Positions 1 to 6,466 of a DNA stretch of 17,293 nt are shown piece after piece; positions within the stretch are counted from its first letter, which is position 1; every line of letters begins with the position of its first letter. The notes under the pieces were generated by a model, which worked only from the letters and a program-made list of their open reading frames with translations, had not been told where the DNA came from and did no database searches. Source of the DNA: Oxalobacter formigenes (GTDB lineage: Bacteria; Pseudomonadota; Gammaproteobacteria; Burkholderiales; Burkholderiaceae_D); the NCBI GenBank assembly GCA_019424645.1, contig JAHYZB010000046.1:1-17293 (forward strand), in the 5' to 3' direction. A program made the translations under genes and the position numbers.

Positions 1-926
1 CGCGCCGCGTTCCCTGCCTTTGTAAGGTATCGCCTGCCAGCCATGATTATTTTGTCGAAGACGTCCATCGTGCCGGTGGTATTCTCGGCATTATGGCTGA
101 ACTGGACCGTGCCGGACTGGTCGATACAAATACTTCGACCGTTCACAGCAAGACACTGGGCGATGCGATCAAACAGTACGATGTCATGACGACTGCCGAT
201 GAAAGTGTCAAAACTTTCTTTAAAGCCGCTCCGGGCGGAGTCAGAACGGTCGAGGCTTTTTCCCAGAATTCCCGTTTTGAGGAACTGGATACGGACCGCG
301 TTTCAGGTTGTATTCGCGACAAGGCTAATGCTTATTCGCAGGATGGTGGCCTTGCCGTGCTCTACGGTAATATTGCTGAAAAGGGCAGTATCGTCAAAAC
401 GGCAGGTGTCGATTCCAGTATTTTGAAATTTACCGGTAAAGCCCGGATTTTCGAAAGTCAGGACGATGCCGTTGATGCTATTTTGGGCGATAAGGTTCAT
501 GCAGGTGACGTCGTCATCATTCGTTACGAAGGCCCGAAAGGTGGCCCTGGTATGCAGGAAATGCTGTATCCGACTTCGTATATCAAATCCAAAGGGCTGG
601 GCACGTCTTGCGCCCTGTTTACGGATGGACGTTTTTCCGGTGGTTCTTCCGGTCTCGTGATTGGTCATGCCTCGCCTGAAGCAGCTTCCGGTGGCGCTAT
701 CGGCCTGATCGAGGAAGGCGATACCATCGATATCGATATTCCTGCACGCAGCATTCAGTTGAGAGTCAGTGATGACGAATTGAACAAGCGTCGCCAGAAA
801 ATGGAAGCGAAGGGTGTTGACGCATGGAAGCCGGTCAACCGTGACCGTCAGGTTTCCAAGGCACTGAAAGCTTACGCAGCGACGGCCGCTTCGGCTGATC
901 GTGGCGCAGTAAGGGATATTTCCTGA
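1..926 (+). CDS. ilvD: Dihydroxy-acid dehydratase, 3' part (start lies upstream of window)
   Basis: IlvD dehydrates 2,3-dihydroxy-isovalerate and 2,3-dihydroxy-3-methylvalerate to the 2-keto acids in valine and isoleucine synthesis, a cytosolic Fe-S enzyme. The open frame is already running at base 3 and gives about 307 residues up to the TGA at 924-926, roughly the C-terminal half of the long E. coli-type enzyme. Visible family motifs are LCK near the left edge (the expected third cluster cysteine), EDVHRAGG, the run GGLAVLYGN, KTAGVD, RYEGPKGGPGMQEMLYPTS, and TDGRFSGGSSG, which carries the serine thought to act as catalytic base. The C-terminal NRDRQVSKALKAYA and SADRGAVRD also match the family. 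An internal ATG at 93 is in frame but is not a start, because homologous sequence continues upstream of it. A strong terminator follows directly. Identification is by recalled similarity and is very secure. Confidence 0.96.
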   Translation, partial: RRVPCLCKVSPASHDYFVEDVHRAGGILGIMAELDRAGLVDTNTSTVHSKTLGDAIKQYDVMTTADESVKTFFKAAPGGVRTVEAFSQNSRFEELDTDRVSGCIRDKANAYSQDGGLAVLYGNIAEKGSIVKTAGVDSSILKFTGKARIFESQDDAVDAILGDKVHAGDVVIIRYEGPKGGPGMQEMLYPTSYIKSKGLGTSCALFTDGRFSGGSSGLVIGHASPEAASGGAIGLIEEGDTIDIDIPARSIQLRVSDDELNKRRQKMEAKGVDAWKPVNRDRQVSKALKAYAATAASADRGAVRDIS

Positions 927-945
927 TTTTTCCGAGGTGATTGAG

Positions 946-973
946 ATCCCCGCATGTTTGCGGGGATTTTTTT
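946..973 (+). terminator. Intrinsic terminator after ilvD
   Basis: A perfect 8-bp stem, ATCCCCGC (946-953) and GCGGGGAT (960-967), closes a 6-base loop and is followed by six further T residues to 973. It lies 20 bases past the ilvD stop codon and before the argH promoter, so it separates the two transcription units. Confidence 0.92.
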
Positions 974-996
974 ATCAGGCATTATTTTTGGTACGG

Positions 997-1027
997 TTTC
1001 GTTGTTTGGGGCAGCTTGTTCTATAAT
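997..1027 (+). promoter_or_regulatory. Probable sigma-70 promoter of argH
   Basis: A perfect TATAAT -10 box lies at 1022-1027, about 25 bases before the argH start codon. The -35 region is weak: TTTCGT at 997-1002 (19-base spacer) or TTCGTT at 998-1003 (18-base spacer) are the best candidates. The position just after the ilvD terminator supports a promoter here. It would give a very short 5' leader of about 20 bases. Confidence 0.5.
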
Positions 1028-1052
1028 CCTGCCTATTCAACAGGATTTTATT

Positions 1053-2450
1053 ATGAGCGAAAAATCTTCAACTAAAAGCGATGTATGGTCCGGACGGTTT
1101 TCCGAACCGGTCGATGAACTGGTTCAGCGTTATACGGCGTCGGTGACATTCGACAAGCGAATGGCCGCTTTCGATATTCAGGGCTCCCTTGCACATGCTG
1201 AAATGCTCTGCGCCCAGAAAATTATCAGTCCCCGGGATCTTGCCGATATCATGCGTGGCCTGAAACAGATTTCGGAAGAAATCGCGGAAGGCAGCTTCGA
1301 CTGGCAAATCGCGCTGGAAGATGTTCACATGAATATCGAGCGTCGTCTGACTGATCTGATCGGAGATGCAGGAAAGCGCCTTCATACAGGACGCTCCAGA
1401 AACGATCAGGTAGCAACCGATATCCGTCTGTACCTGCGTAGTGCCATTGATGATATCGACCATTTGTTGCACCGTTTGTGTGAATCTTTGCTCAATCTGG
1501 CTGAAAAGCATTTCGACACGATTTTGCCCGGTTTTACGCATATGCAGGTAGCGCAGCCCGTCACCTTCGGTCACCATCTGCTGGCTTACGCTGAAATGTT
1601 CAACCGGGACATCGAACGTCTGCGGGATTGCAGAAAGCGTGTCAACCGCCTTCCTCTGGGTGCTGCTGCGCTGGCAGGAACGACCTTCCCGATCGATCGT
1701 GAAAGAGTGGCAAAAACGCTGGAATTCGAAGAAGTGTGCCGCAATTCGCTGGACGCCGTTTCGGATCGGGATTTCGCTATTGAATTCTGCGCCGATGCTG
1801 CCCTGATCATGACGCATATTTCCAGAATGTCGGAAGAGCTGATTATCTGGATGAGCCCGAGAGTCGGCTTTATCGATATCGCCGACCGTTTCTGTACCGG
1901 TTCCTCGATCATGCCCCAAAAGAAAAACCCCGATGTGCCAGAACTGGCAAGAGGCAAAACCGGTCGCGTCAACGGTCATCTGATCGGGCTGCTGATGCTG
2001 ATGAAAGGCCAGCCACTGGCGTACAACAAGGACAATCAGGAAGACAAGGAACCGCTTTTCGATACGGTCGATACAGTATCCGATACCTTGCGTATTTTTG
2101 CGGATATGGTCAGCGCAATTACGGTCAAACCGGAAATGATGCGTCAGGCAGCATTTCAGGGATATGCCACCGCAACCGATCTGGCCGATTATCTGGTCAA
2201 AAAAGGGCTTCCTTTCCGTGACGCACACGAAGTGGTTGCGAGAGCGGTCCGGTTCTGTGTTGAAAAGGGCTGTGATTTGAGTGAAATGACACTGGACCAG
2301 ATGAAAGAATTCTCGACGCTGATCGAATCGGATGTCATGGAAATCCTGACGCTCGAAGGATCGGTCAAGGCGCGGGATCACGTCGGCGGAACGGCACCTG
2401 CACAGGTTAAAAATGCCATCGCCAATATGAGAGACCGGCTCGGGTTATAA
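1053..2450 (+). CDS. argH: Argininosuccinate lyase
   Basis: ArgH splits argininosuccinate into arginine and fumarate, the last step of arginine synthesis, and works as a cytosolic homotetramer of the fumarase/aspartase superfamily. The protein has 465 residues, normal for the family. Visible motifs are WSGRF near the N terminus, HTGRSRNDQ (111-119), GFTHMQ with the expected catalytic histidine (about 163), QPVTF, and the superfamily signature GSSIMPQKKNP (283-293) carrying the catalytic serine. I chose the ATG at 1053 because AGGA lies 7 bases upstream at 1042-1045 and the protein then begins close to known ArgH N termini. The frame stays open back to an ATG at 954, but that codon sits in the loop of the ilvD terminator and upstream of the promoter, so it cannot be the start. 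The next gene, exbB, begins 49 bases downstream with no terminator visible between them. Confidence 0.96.
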   Translation: MSEKSSTKSDVWSGRFSEPVDELVQRYTASVTFDKRMAAFDIQGSLAHAEMLCAQKIISPRDLADIMRGLKQISEEIAEGSFDWQIALEDVHMNIERRLTDLIGDAGKRLHTGRSRNDQVATDIRLYLRSAIDDIDHLLHRLCESLLNLAEKHFDTILPGFTHMQVAQPVTFGHHLLAYAEMFNRDIERLRDCRKRVNRLPLGAAALAGTTFPIDRERVAKTLEFEEVCRNSLDAVSDRDFAIEFCADAALIMTHISRMSEELIIWMSPRVGFIDIADRFCTGSSIMPQKKNPDVPELARGKTGRVNGHLIGLLMLMKGQPLAYNKDNQEDKEPLFDTVDTVSDTLRIFADMVSAITVKPEMMRQAAFQGYATATDLADYLVKKGLPFRDAHEVVARAVRFCVEKGCDLSEMTLDQMKEFSTLIESDVMEILTLEGSVKARDHVGGTAPAQVKNAIANMRDRLGL

Positions 2451-2499
2451 AAAGCAGGCTGACTGGTAAACAAGTTTCGATTTACGTCTGGAGGCTTTA

Positions 2500-3102
2500 G
2501 TGTTTTCTATCATTCAAGCGGCAGGATGGCCGATCTGGTTTTTGCTGATTGCCTCTGTCATTGCATTGGCCCTGATTATCGAACGTCTCATTTATTTGAG
2601 ACGTCGCAAGATTCTGCCCCCGGGCTTGCTGGAACAGGTGATAAGGGATTATCGTGAAGGCCGTGTGGATGCAGCGATGGTCGACAGGCTGGAAAAGGGT
2701 TCGCCTTTGGGGACAGTGCTTGCAACCGGTCTCCAGCATGCCGATGTTTCCCGTGAGAATATGAGGGAGGCGATGGAAGAAACCGGCCGCAGTGTCGCAC
2801 TCCAGATGGAGCGTTTTCTGACAACGATCGGGACAATTGCCACTTTGGCTCCCCTGATGGGCCTGTTCGGCACGGTTGTCGGAATGATCGAAATTTTCGG
2901 TTCGCAGAATGCCGGAGGAGTCAATCCTGCGGAACTGGCTCACGGGATATCGGTGGCGCTCTACAATACCGGTTTCGGCTTGCTGATCGCTATGCCAACT
3001 CTCGTTTTTTACCGGCACTTTCGGGCGCTTGTCGACAGCTTTTTGATCGAGATGGAAAGACAGTCGGCAAGGCTTGTCGATGTGATCTGTTCCTCGCGTT
3101 AA
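2500..3102 (+). CDS. exbB: MotA/TolQ/ExbB family proton-channel protein
   Basis: ExbB/TolQ proteins form the inner-membrane pentameric scaffold that, with ExbD/TolR, turns proton flow into mechanical work on a periplasmic partner. The protein has 200 residues, with a first membrane helix at about 10-33, a cytoplasmic domain at 35-105, and two further helices at about 107-135 and 150-172. The conserved segments APLMGLFGTVVGMI (117-130) and the ALYNTGFGLLIAMP run (153-166) place it in this family. The start is GTG at 2500, with GGAGG at 2490-2494. It is followed 15-21 bases later by exbD and then by lipid A/Kdo genes. No tonB, tolA or tolB is present, so the periplasmic partner is unknown. TolQ cannot be excluded by sequence alone, but the downstream partner and short length favour ExbB. 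Confidence 0.88.
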   Translation: MFSIIQAAGWPIWFLLIASVIALALIIERLIYLRRRKILPPGLLEQVIRDYREGRVDAAMVDRLEKGSPLGTVLATGLQHADVSRENMREAMEETGRSVALQMERFLTTIGTIATLAPLMGLFGTVVGMIEIFGSQNAGGVNPAELAHGISVALYNTGFGLLIAMPTLVFYRHFRALVDSFLIEMERQSARLVDVICSSR

Positions 3103-3123
3103 TCAGGAAAGAAAGAGGTGAGC

Positions 3124-3552
3124 ATGAATTTTCGACGTGGAAAAAAACATGAGCAGCCTGAAATCAACCTGATTCCTTTTATCGATGTCTTGTTGGTCAT
3201 CCTGATTTTTCTGATGGTGACGACGACGTATAGCAAGTTTTCGGAATTGCAGATTACCTTGCCGGCAGCCAATGCCGGAAAATCGCCCCAGCGTTTGCTG
3301 GAATTGAATGTGTCTGTCGATGCCAGAGGTGATTTTGCCATCAATAATGAGCGCATCCCTTATGTCAGCCCCTCACAGTTTGCGTCTGAAATGCAGAAAC
3401 GGGTGCCGAAGACGGATGATGGAAAAGGGCCTGTTGTGATCATTTCTGCCGATGGTGCTGCCCGTCACCAGAATGTCATTCATATTCTGGAAGCAGCGCG
3501 ACTTGCCGGTCTGGACAGATTGACGTTTGCGACACAGGTGCAGTCTGAATGA
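3124..3552 (+). CDS. exbD: ExbD/TolR family biopolymer transport protein
   Basis: ExbD/TolR is the single-helix partner of ExbB/TolQ, and its periplasmic domain transmits the proton-driven movement. The 142-residue protein has a short basic cytoplasmic N terminus (MNFRRGKK), one membrane helix at about 17-36 (INLIPFIDVLLVILIFLMV) and a periplasmic domain of about 100 residues. The intramembrane aspartate essential in the family is at position 21, in PFIDVLLV. The start is taken at ATG 3124, since GAGG/AGGT at 3115-3119 serves it and MNFR is a usual beginning. A GTG at 3118, in frame and served by AGGAAAG at 3105-3111, would add two residues and is a real alternative. The gene follows exbB closely, and the two products should form one complex. 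Confidence 0.9.
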   Translation: MNFRRGKKHEQPEINLIPFIDVLLVILIFLMVTTTYSKFSELQITLPAANAGKSPQRLLELNVSVDARGDFAINNERIPYVSPSQFASEMQKRVPKTDDGKGPVVIISADGAARHQNVIHILEAARLAGLDRLTFATQVQSE

Positions 3553-3590
3553 TGGTTTTTTATGCAAGATAAGGAATCAAAGGGGTCTTT

Positions 3591-4649
3591 TTGAGCAAAT
3601 CGAACAGCATGGCAAACGGATGGATGAACATCTGGTTGAAACGGGGAGTGATCTCCGTCTTGTTATGGCCATTGTCCCTGCTGTTCAGGTTTATTGTCGC
3701 TTTCCGCCGTTTTGCGTATAAAAACGGCTGGTTCAAATCTTTTCGGCTTCCTGTTCCTGTCATTATTGTCGGGAATGTCTTTGTGGGTGGAACGGGAAAA
3801 ACTCCTCTGGTTATCTGGCTGGTCGACATTCTCCTGAAAGCCGGATTCAACCCCGGCGTCATTTCAAGAGGGTATGGCACTTCGAATGACGATCCTTTGT
3901 TGGTGACGGAACATTCAAAATCGAATCAGGCCGGTGACGAGCCATTGCTGATCGTTTCCAAAACCGGATGTCCCCTTGTCGTTTGCCGCAATCGTACAAA
4001 AGCTGGCCTGTTTTTGCTGTCACAGCATCCAGAAGTGGACATCATCATTTCTGACGATGGAATGCAGCATTACGCCCTGGCAAGAGATGTGGAAATTATG
4101 CTGTTTGATAGTCGCGGCGGCGGAAATGGCTGGATGCTGCCGGCGGGCCCTTTGCGTGAGCCGGTTTCACGCCGTCGTGATTTTACGGTCATCAACGGAA
4201 ATAACTGCCCGGCACCGGGTAATCCCATTTACGTCGATGACATGGTTTTGATGCGGATGGTTACTGATACGGCTGAACAGTTGAAAGACCGGACGCATAT
4301 CAAAAAATTGCAGGAAATCCAGACAGGCTCTTCAGGGCAGTCCCTGAAAACTGTCGCGGCAGCCGGAATTGGCAATCCATCCCGGTTTTTTACTTCCTTG
4401 CGGATGGCAAGGTTGAATTTCACGGAAATGCCTTTGCCGGATCATTTCGCTTTTTCATCGAATCCTTTTCGCCAACTGGATACCGATATTATTCTGATCA
4501 CTGAAAAAGATGCCGTGAAATGCGCACAAATTGAGGAAATAGTGTCGGATGAACGTATATGGGTGGTTCCTGCCCGGGTGGAAATCGATAATAATGATGA
4601 GCTGGAACGCCGGATAGTGGAGAAATGCCGTGAATGCAGACTTGCTTGA
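3591..4649 (+). CDS. lpxK: Tetraacyldisaccharide 4'-kinase (lipid A synthesis)
   Basis: LpxK phosphorylates the 4' position of the tetraacyl disaccharide-1-phosphate at the inner membrane, producing lipid IVA. The 352-residue protein has one N-terminal membrane helix (about 19-39), a Walker A loop GNVFVGGTGKTP (61-72), SRGYG (92-96), AGDEP, and DDGMQH (155-160), all typical of the family, then NGWMLPAGPLRE and the C-terminal ITEKDAVKC. The start chosen is TTG at 3591, because AGGGG lies 5 bases upstream at 3581-3585. The in-frame ATG codons at 3609 and 3624 have no clear ribosome site. Either would still leave the helix and P-loop intact. The 3' end overlaps ycaR by 20 bases. The partner flippase gene msbA, often adjacent in other proteobacteria, is absent, and exbB-exbD occupies that place. 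Confidence 0.93.
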   Translation: MSKSNSMANGWMNIWLKRGVISVLLWPLSLLFRFIVAFRRFAYKNGWFKSFRLPVPVIIVGNVFVGGTGKTPLVIWLVDILLKAGFNPGVISRGYGTSNDDPLLVTEHSKSNQAGDEPLLIVSKTGCPLVVCRNRTKAGLFLLSQHPEVDIIISDDGMQHYALARDVEIMLFDSRGGGNGWMLPAGPLREPVSRRRDFTVINGNNCPAPGNPIYVDDMVLMRMVTDTAEQLKDRTHIKKLQEIQTGSSGQSLKTVAAAGIGNPSRFFTSLRMARLNFTEMPLPDHFAFSSNPFRQLDTDIILITEKDAVKCAQIEEIVSDERIWVVPARVEIDNNDELERRIVEKCRECRLA

Positions 4650-4812
4650 GATACTGGTTTGTCCTATATGCAAGGGCAAATTGCAATACGACAAGGAAAA
4701 ACAGGAGCTGATCTGTCGTGGGGACAGACTGGCCTATCCGATTCGGGACGGTATTCCCATTATGTGGGAGGATCAGGCACGCGTGCTGGACGATATGCCT
4801 GACAAATACTGA
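4630..4812 (+). CDS. ycaR: Trm112/YcaR family small protein
   Basis: A 60-residue protein of the UPF0434/Trm112 family, recognised by LLEILVCPICKGKL at its start, the KQELICRGDRLAYPIRDGIPIM core, and its position between lpxK and kdsB, as in many proteobacteria. A single CPIC pair (about 11-14) plus Cys29 could bind metal, but the full zinc site of eukaryotic Trm112 is not evident. In eukaryotes Trm112 activates methyltransferases. The bacterial role is not established, and I do not assign one. The start is GTG at 4630, inside the last codons of lpxK, a 20-base overlap that suggests translational coupling. kdsB begins 26 bases after its stop codon. Confidence 0.88.
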   Translation: MNADLLEILVCPICKGKLQYDKEKQELICRGDRLAYPIRDGIPIMWEDQARVLDDMPDKY

Positions 4813-4838
4813 ATTTCACCTTTATTCTTGAGTTGATT

Positions 4839-5585
4839 ATGTCCTTTTATGTCGTTATTCCCGCACGGCTGGCATCGACCCGTCTGCCGAACAAGCCGCT
4901 CGCGGATATTGGCGGAAAGCCTATGGTGGTCAGGGTGGCGGAAAGAGCTGCCCTGGCTGGAGCGAAAGATATCATTGTCGCCACAGACGATCAATCGATT
5001 GTCGATGCTTGTCGAAGCCATGCGGTAAAAGCCGTGTTGACCAGAAAGGATCATGTATCAGGTACTGATCGTATTGCTGAAGTATCGGCAAAAATGAATT
5101 GGTCGGCATCCGATGTTGTGGTAAATGTTCAGGGGGATGAACCACTGATCGATCCTGAGCTGATATCGGCGACGGCGGCGCTTGTTTCGGAAAACGTGCC
5201 GATGGCAACGGCGGCGCACCGGATGGAACAGCCGGACGAAATCTTCAATCCCAATTTCGTCAAAGTCGTTCTGGACCGGTTCAATAAGGCGCTTTACTTT
5301 TCACGGGCAGCCATTCCATGGTACAGGGACGGTTATTCAAAACCGGACAAAACCTTTCCCAATCCATTCAATGCTTTGCGTCACATCGGTCTGTATGCAT
5401 TCCGCAACGATTTCCTTCAGATATATTCAGCTCTTTCGGTTTCCCCTATTGAGCAGATTGAGTCGCTGGAGCAGTTGCGGGTGCTTTGGCACGGTTATTC
5501 AATTGCCGTTCACATGACGGAGAAGATTCCGGAAGCCGGTGTCGATACGCCTGAAGATCTCGAACGCGTCAGGCAGGCTTTTTAA
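4839..5585 (+). CDS. kdsB: 3-deoxy-manno-octulosonate cytidylyltransferase (CMP-Kdo synthetase)
   Basis: KdsB activates Kdo with CTP to give CMP-Kdo, the donor for the inner core of lipopolysaccharide, in the cytosol. The 248-residue protein has the nucleotide-binding N terminus IPARLASTRLPNKPL (7-21), GGKPM, IVATDD, SGTDRIAEV (75-83), VNVQGDEPLI (95-104) with the metal-binding aspartate, YFSRAAIPW, RHIGLYAFR, and the C-terminal EQLRVLWHGY and GVDTPEDLERVR. All are expected for KdsB. The start is ATG 4839, giving MSFYVVIPAR like the E. coli MSF start. An upstream in-frame TTG (4833) adds two residues and is less likely. The ribosome site is poor (TTGAG at 4828-4832). The gene is probably co-transcribed with lpxK and ycaR, which fits their shared role in making the lipid A-Kdo core. 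A 153-base gap with regulatory features follows. Confidence 0.96.
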   Translation: MSFYVVIPARLASTRLPNKPLADIGGKPMVVRVAERAALAGAKDIIVATDDQSIVDACRSHAVKAVLTRKDHVSGTDRIAEVSAKMNWSASDVVVNVQGDEPLIDPELISATAALVSENVPMATAAHRMEQPDEIFNPNFVKVVLDRFNKALYFSRAAIPWYRDGYSKPDKTFPNPFNALRHIGLYAFRNDFLQIYSALSVSPIEQIESLEQLRVLWHGYSIAVHMTEKIPEAGVDTPEDLERVRQAF

Positions 5586-5600
5586 TTGCAACAATCCTTA

Positions 5601-5639
5601 TTGACAATTGTCGAATTTGTTTGGATTCCAAGGTAGAAT
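5601..5639 (+). promoter_or_regulatory. Candidate adk promoter region with two palindromes
   Basis: A good -10 box, TAGAAT, lies at 5634-5639, but no good -35 box stands 16-18 bases before it; TTGACA at 5601-5606 is too far upstream. Two short perfect palindromes lie just before the -10 box: GACAATTGTC at 5603-5612 and TTGGATTCCAA at 5621-5631. Their position suits binding sites for a regulator that could also make up for the weak -35 box. This is inferred from position and symmetry only. Confidence 0.35.
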
Positions 5640-5652
5640 CAGTTATTTCAAA

Positions 5653-5714
5653 GATGGCTTGTCGTATATTGGCGTGAGTTGACCGCAAGCAGCGAACAGG
5701 CCGTCATTTTTTTT
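5653..5714 (+). terminator. Hairpin plus T-tract in the kdsB-adk gap, possible attenuator
   Basis: The arm 5653-5664 pairs with 5693-5705 to make a 12-pair stem with two G-U pairs and one bulged A (5695), closing a 28-base loop. One A and then eight T residues (5707-5714) follow. This looks like an intrinsic terminator with a large loop. It ends only 24 bases before the adk ATG, so it would act either as the end of the kdsB operon or, if adk is transcribed from the -10 box at 5634, as an attenuator in the adk leader. Pairing was worked out by hand. Confidence 0.45.
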
Positions 5715-5738
5715 ATTCATATTTTTAGGAATTTTGTA

Positions 5739-6395
5739 ATGCGTCTAATATTGTTGGGAGCTCCCGGGGCAGGCAAAGGCACCCAGGCGGCTTTTATCCG
5801 TGAACAATACGGTATTCCACAGATTTCAACCGGTGATATGTTGCGTGCAGCTGTCGCTGCCGGTACACCTCTTGGCCTTGAAGCGAAAAAAATCATGGAA
5901 TCCGGTGGCCTGGTTTCCGATGAGCTGATTATCAATCTGGTCAAAGATCGTTTGAAGCAGCCTGATTGCGAAAAAGGCTATCTGTTTGACGGTTTCCCTC
6001 GTACGATCGGTCAGGCCGAAGCAATGAAAGAGGCCGGTATCGCCATTGATTATGTTGTCGAAATCGATGTTCCCGACGAAACGATTATTTCCCGCATGAG
6101 CGGAAGACGTGTCCATCCGGGTTCCGGAAGAACGTATCACGTCGAATTCTATCCTCCCAAAATGGAAGGCAAGGATGACCTGACGGGAGAAGACCTTATT
6201 ATTCGTGATGACGACAAGGAAGAAACTGTCAAGAAGCGACTGACTGTTTATCACGACCAGACTGAAGTGCTCGTTGGCTATTACAGCAAGTGGGCAGAAT
6301 CCGGTGTGCCTGGTGCTCCCCAGTATCGCAAGCTGAACGGAGTTGGTCCGATTGAGCAGATCCGCGCCGGTATTATCAACGCGCTGAAGAACTGA
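5739..6395 (+). CDS. adk: Adenylate kinase
   Basis: Adk interconverts ATP + AMP and 2 ADP in the cytosol and sets the adenylate energy balance. The 218-residue protein is a normal long-form enzyme: P-loop GAPGAGKGT (7-15), AMP-binding STGDMLRAA (30-38), the DGFPRT motif (84-89), and a full LID domain at about 120-160 (GRRVHPGSGRTYHVEFYPP through LIIRDDD). The LID lacks the four-cysteine zinc site, as is usual in Gram-negative bacteria. The start is ATG 5739 with AGGA at 5727-5730. The frame is open upstream to 5679, but the extra residues do not resemble the family and cover the leader hairpin. The upstream leader may carry regulation. hppA follows after 71 bases with no terminator seen. Confidence 0.97.
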   Translation: MRLILLGAPGAGKGTQAAFIREQYGIPQISTGDMLRAAVAAGTPLGLEAKKIMESGGLVSDELIINLVKDRLKQPDCEKGYLFDGFPRTIGQAEAMKEAGIAIDYVVEIDVPDETIISRMSGRRVHPGSGRTYHVEFYPPKMEGKDDLTGEDLIIRDDDKEETVKKRLTVYHDQTEVLVGYYSKWAESGVPGAPQYRKLNGVGPIEQIRAGIINALKN

Positions 6396-6466
6396 TCTCA
6401 TTCCTGGGCAACCGACATTCTCATTAAACTGAAGAAGTAGAACGTCAATCTGATAAAGGAGTCATT

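Noticed and set aside
954..1052. N-terminal extension of argH from ATG 954 (498 residues).
   Set aside because: The ATG lies in the loop of the ilvD terminator and upstream of the TATAAT at 1022-1027. The extra hydrophobic residues are not part of ArgH, and ATG 1053 has a ribosome site.
1068..2381. A 437-codon open frame antisense to almost all of argH.
   Set aside because: The product is rich in His, Gln, Phe and Arg, without domain or ribosome site, typical of a mirror frame opposite a strongly biased gene. ArgH itself is certain.
3562..3594. A ten-codon leader peptide (MQDKESKGSF) ending at TGA that overlaps the lpxK TTG start.
   Set aside because: No convincing ribosome site and too short to judge. 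The overlap with TTG is probably chance.
5679..5738. Upstream extension of adk giving 238 residues.
   Set aside because: The added residues do not match adenylate kinase and cover the hairpin and T-tract. ATG 5739 has AGGA upstream and gives the exact family N terminus.
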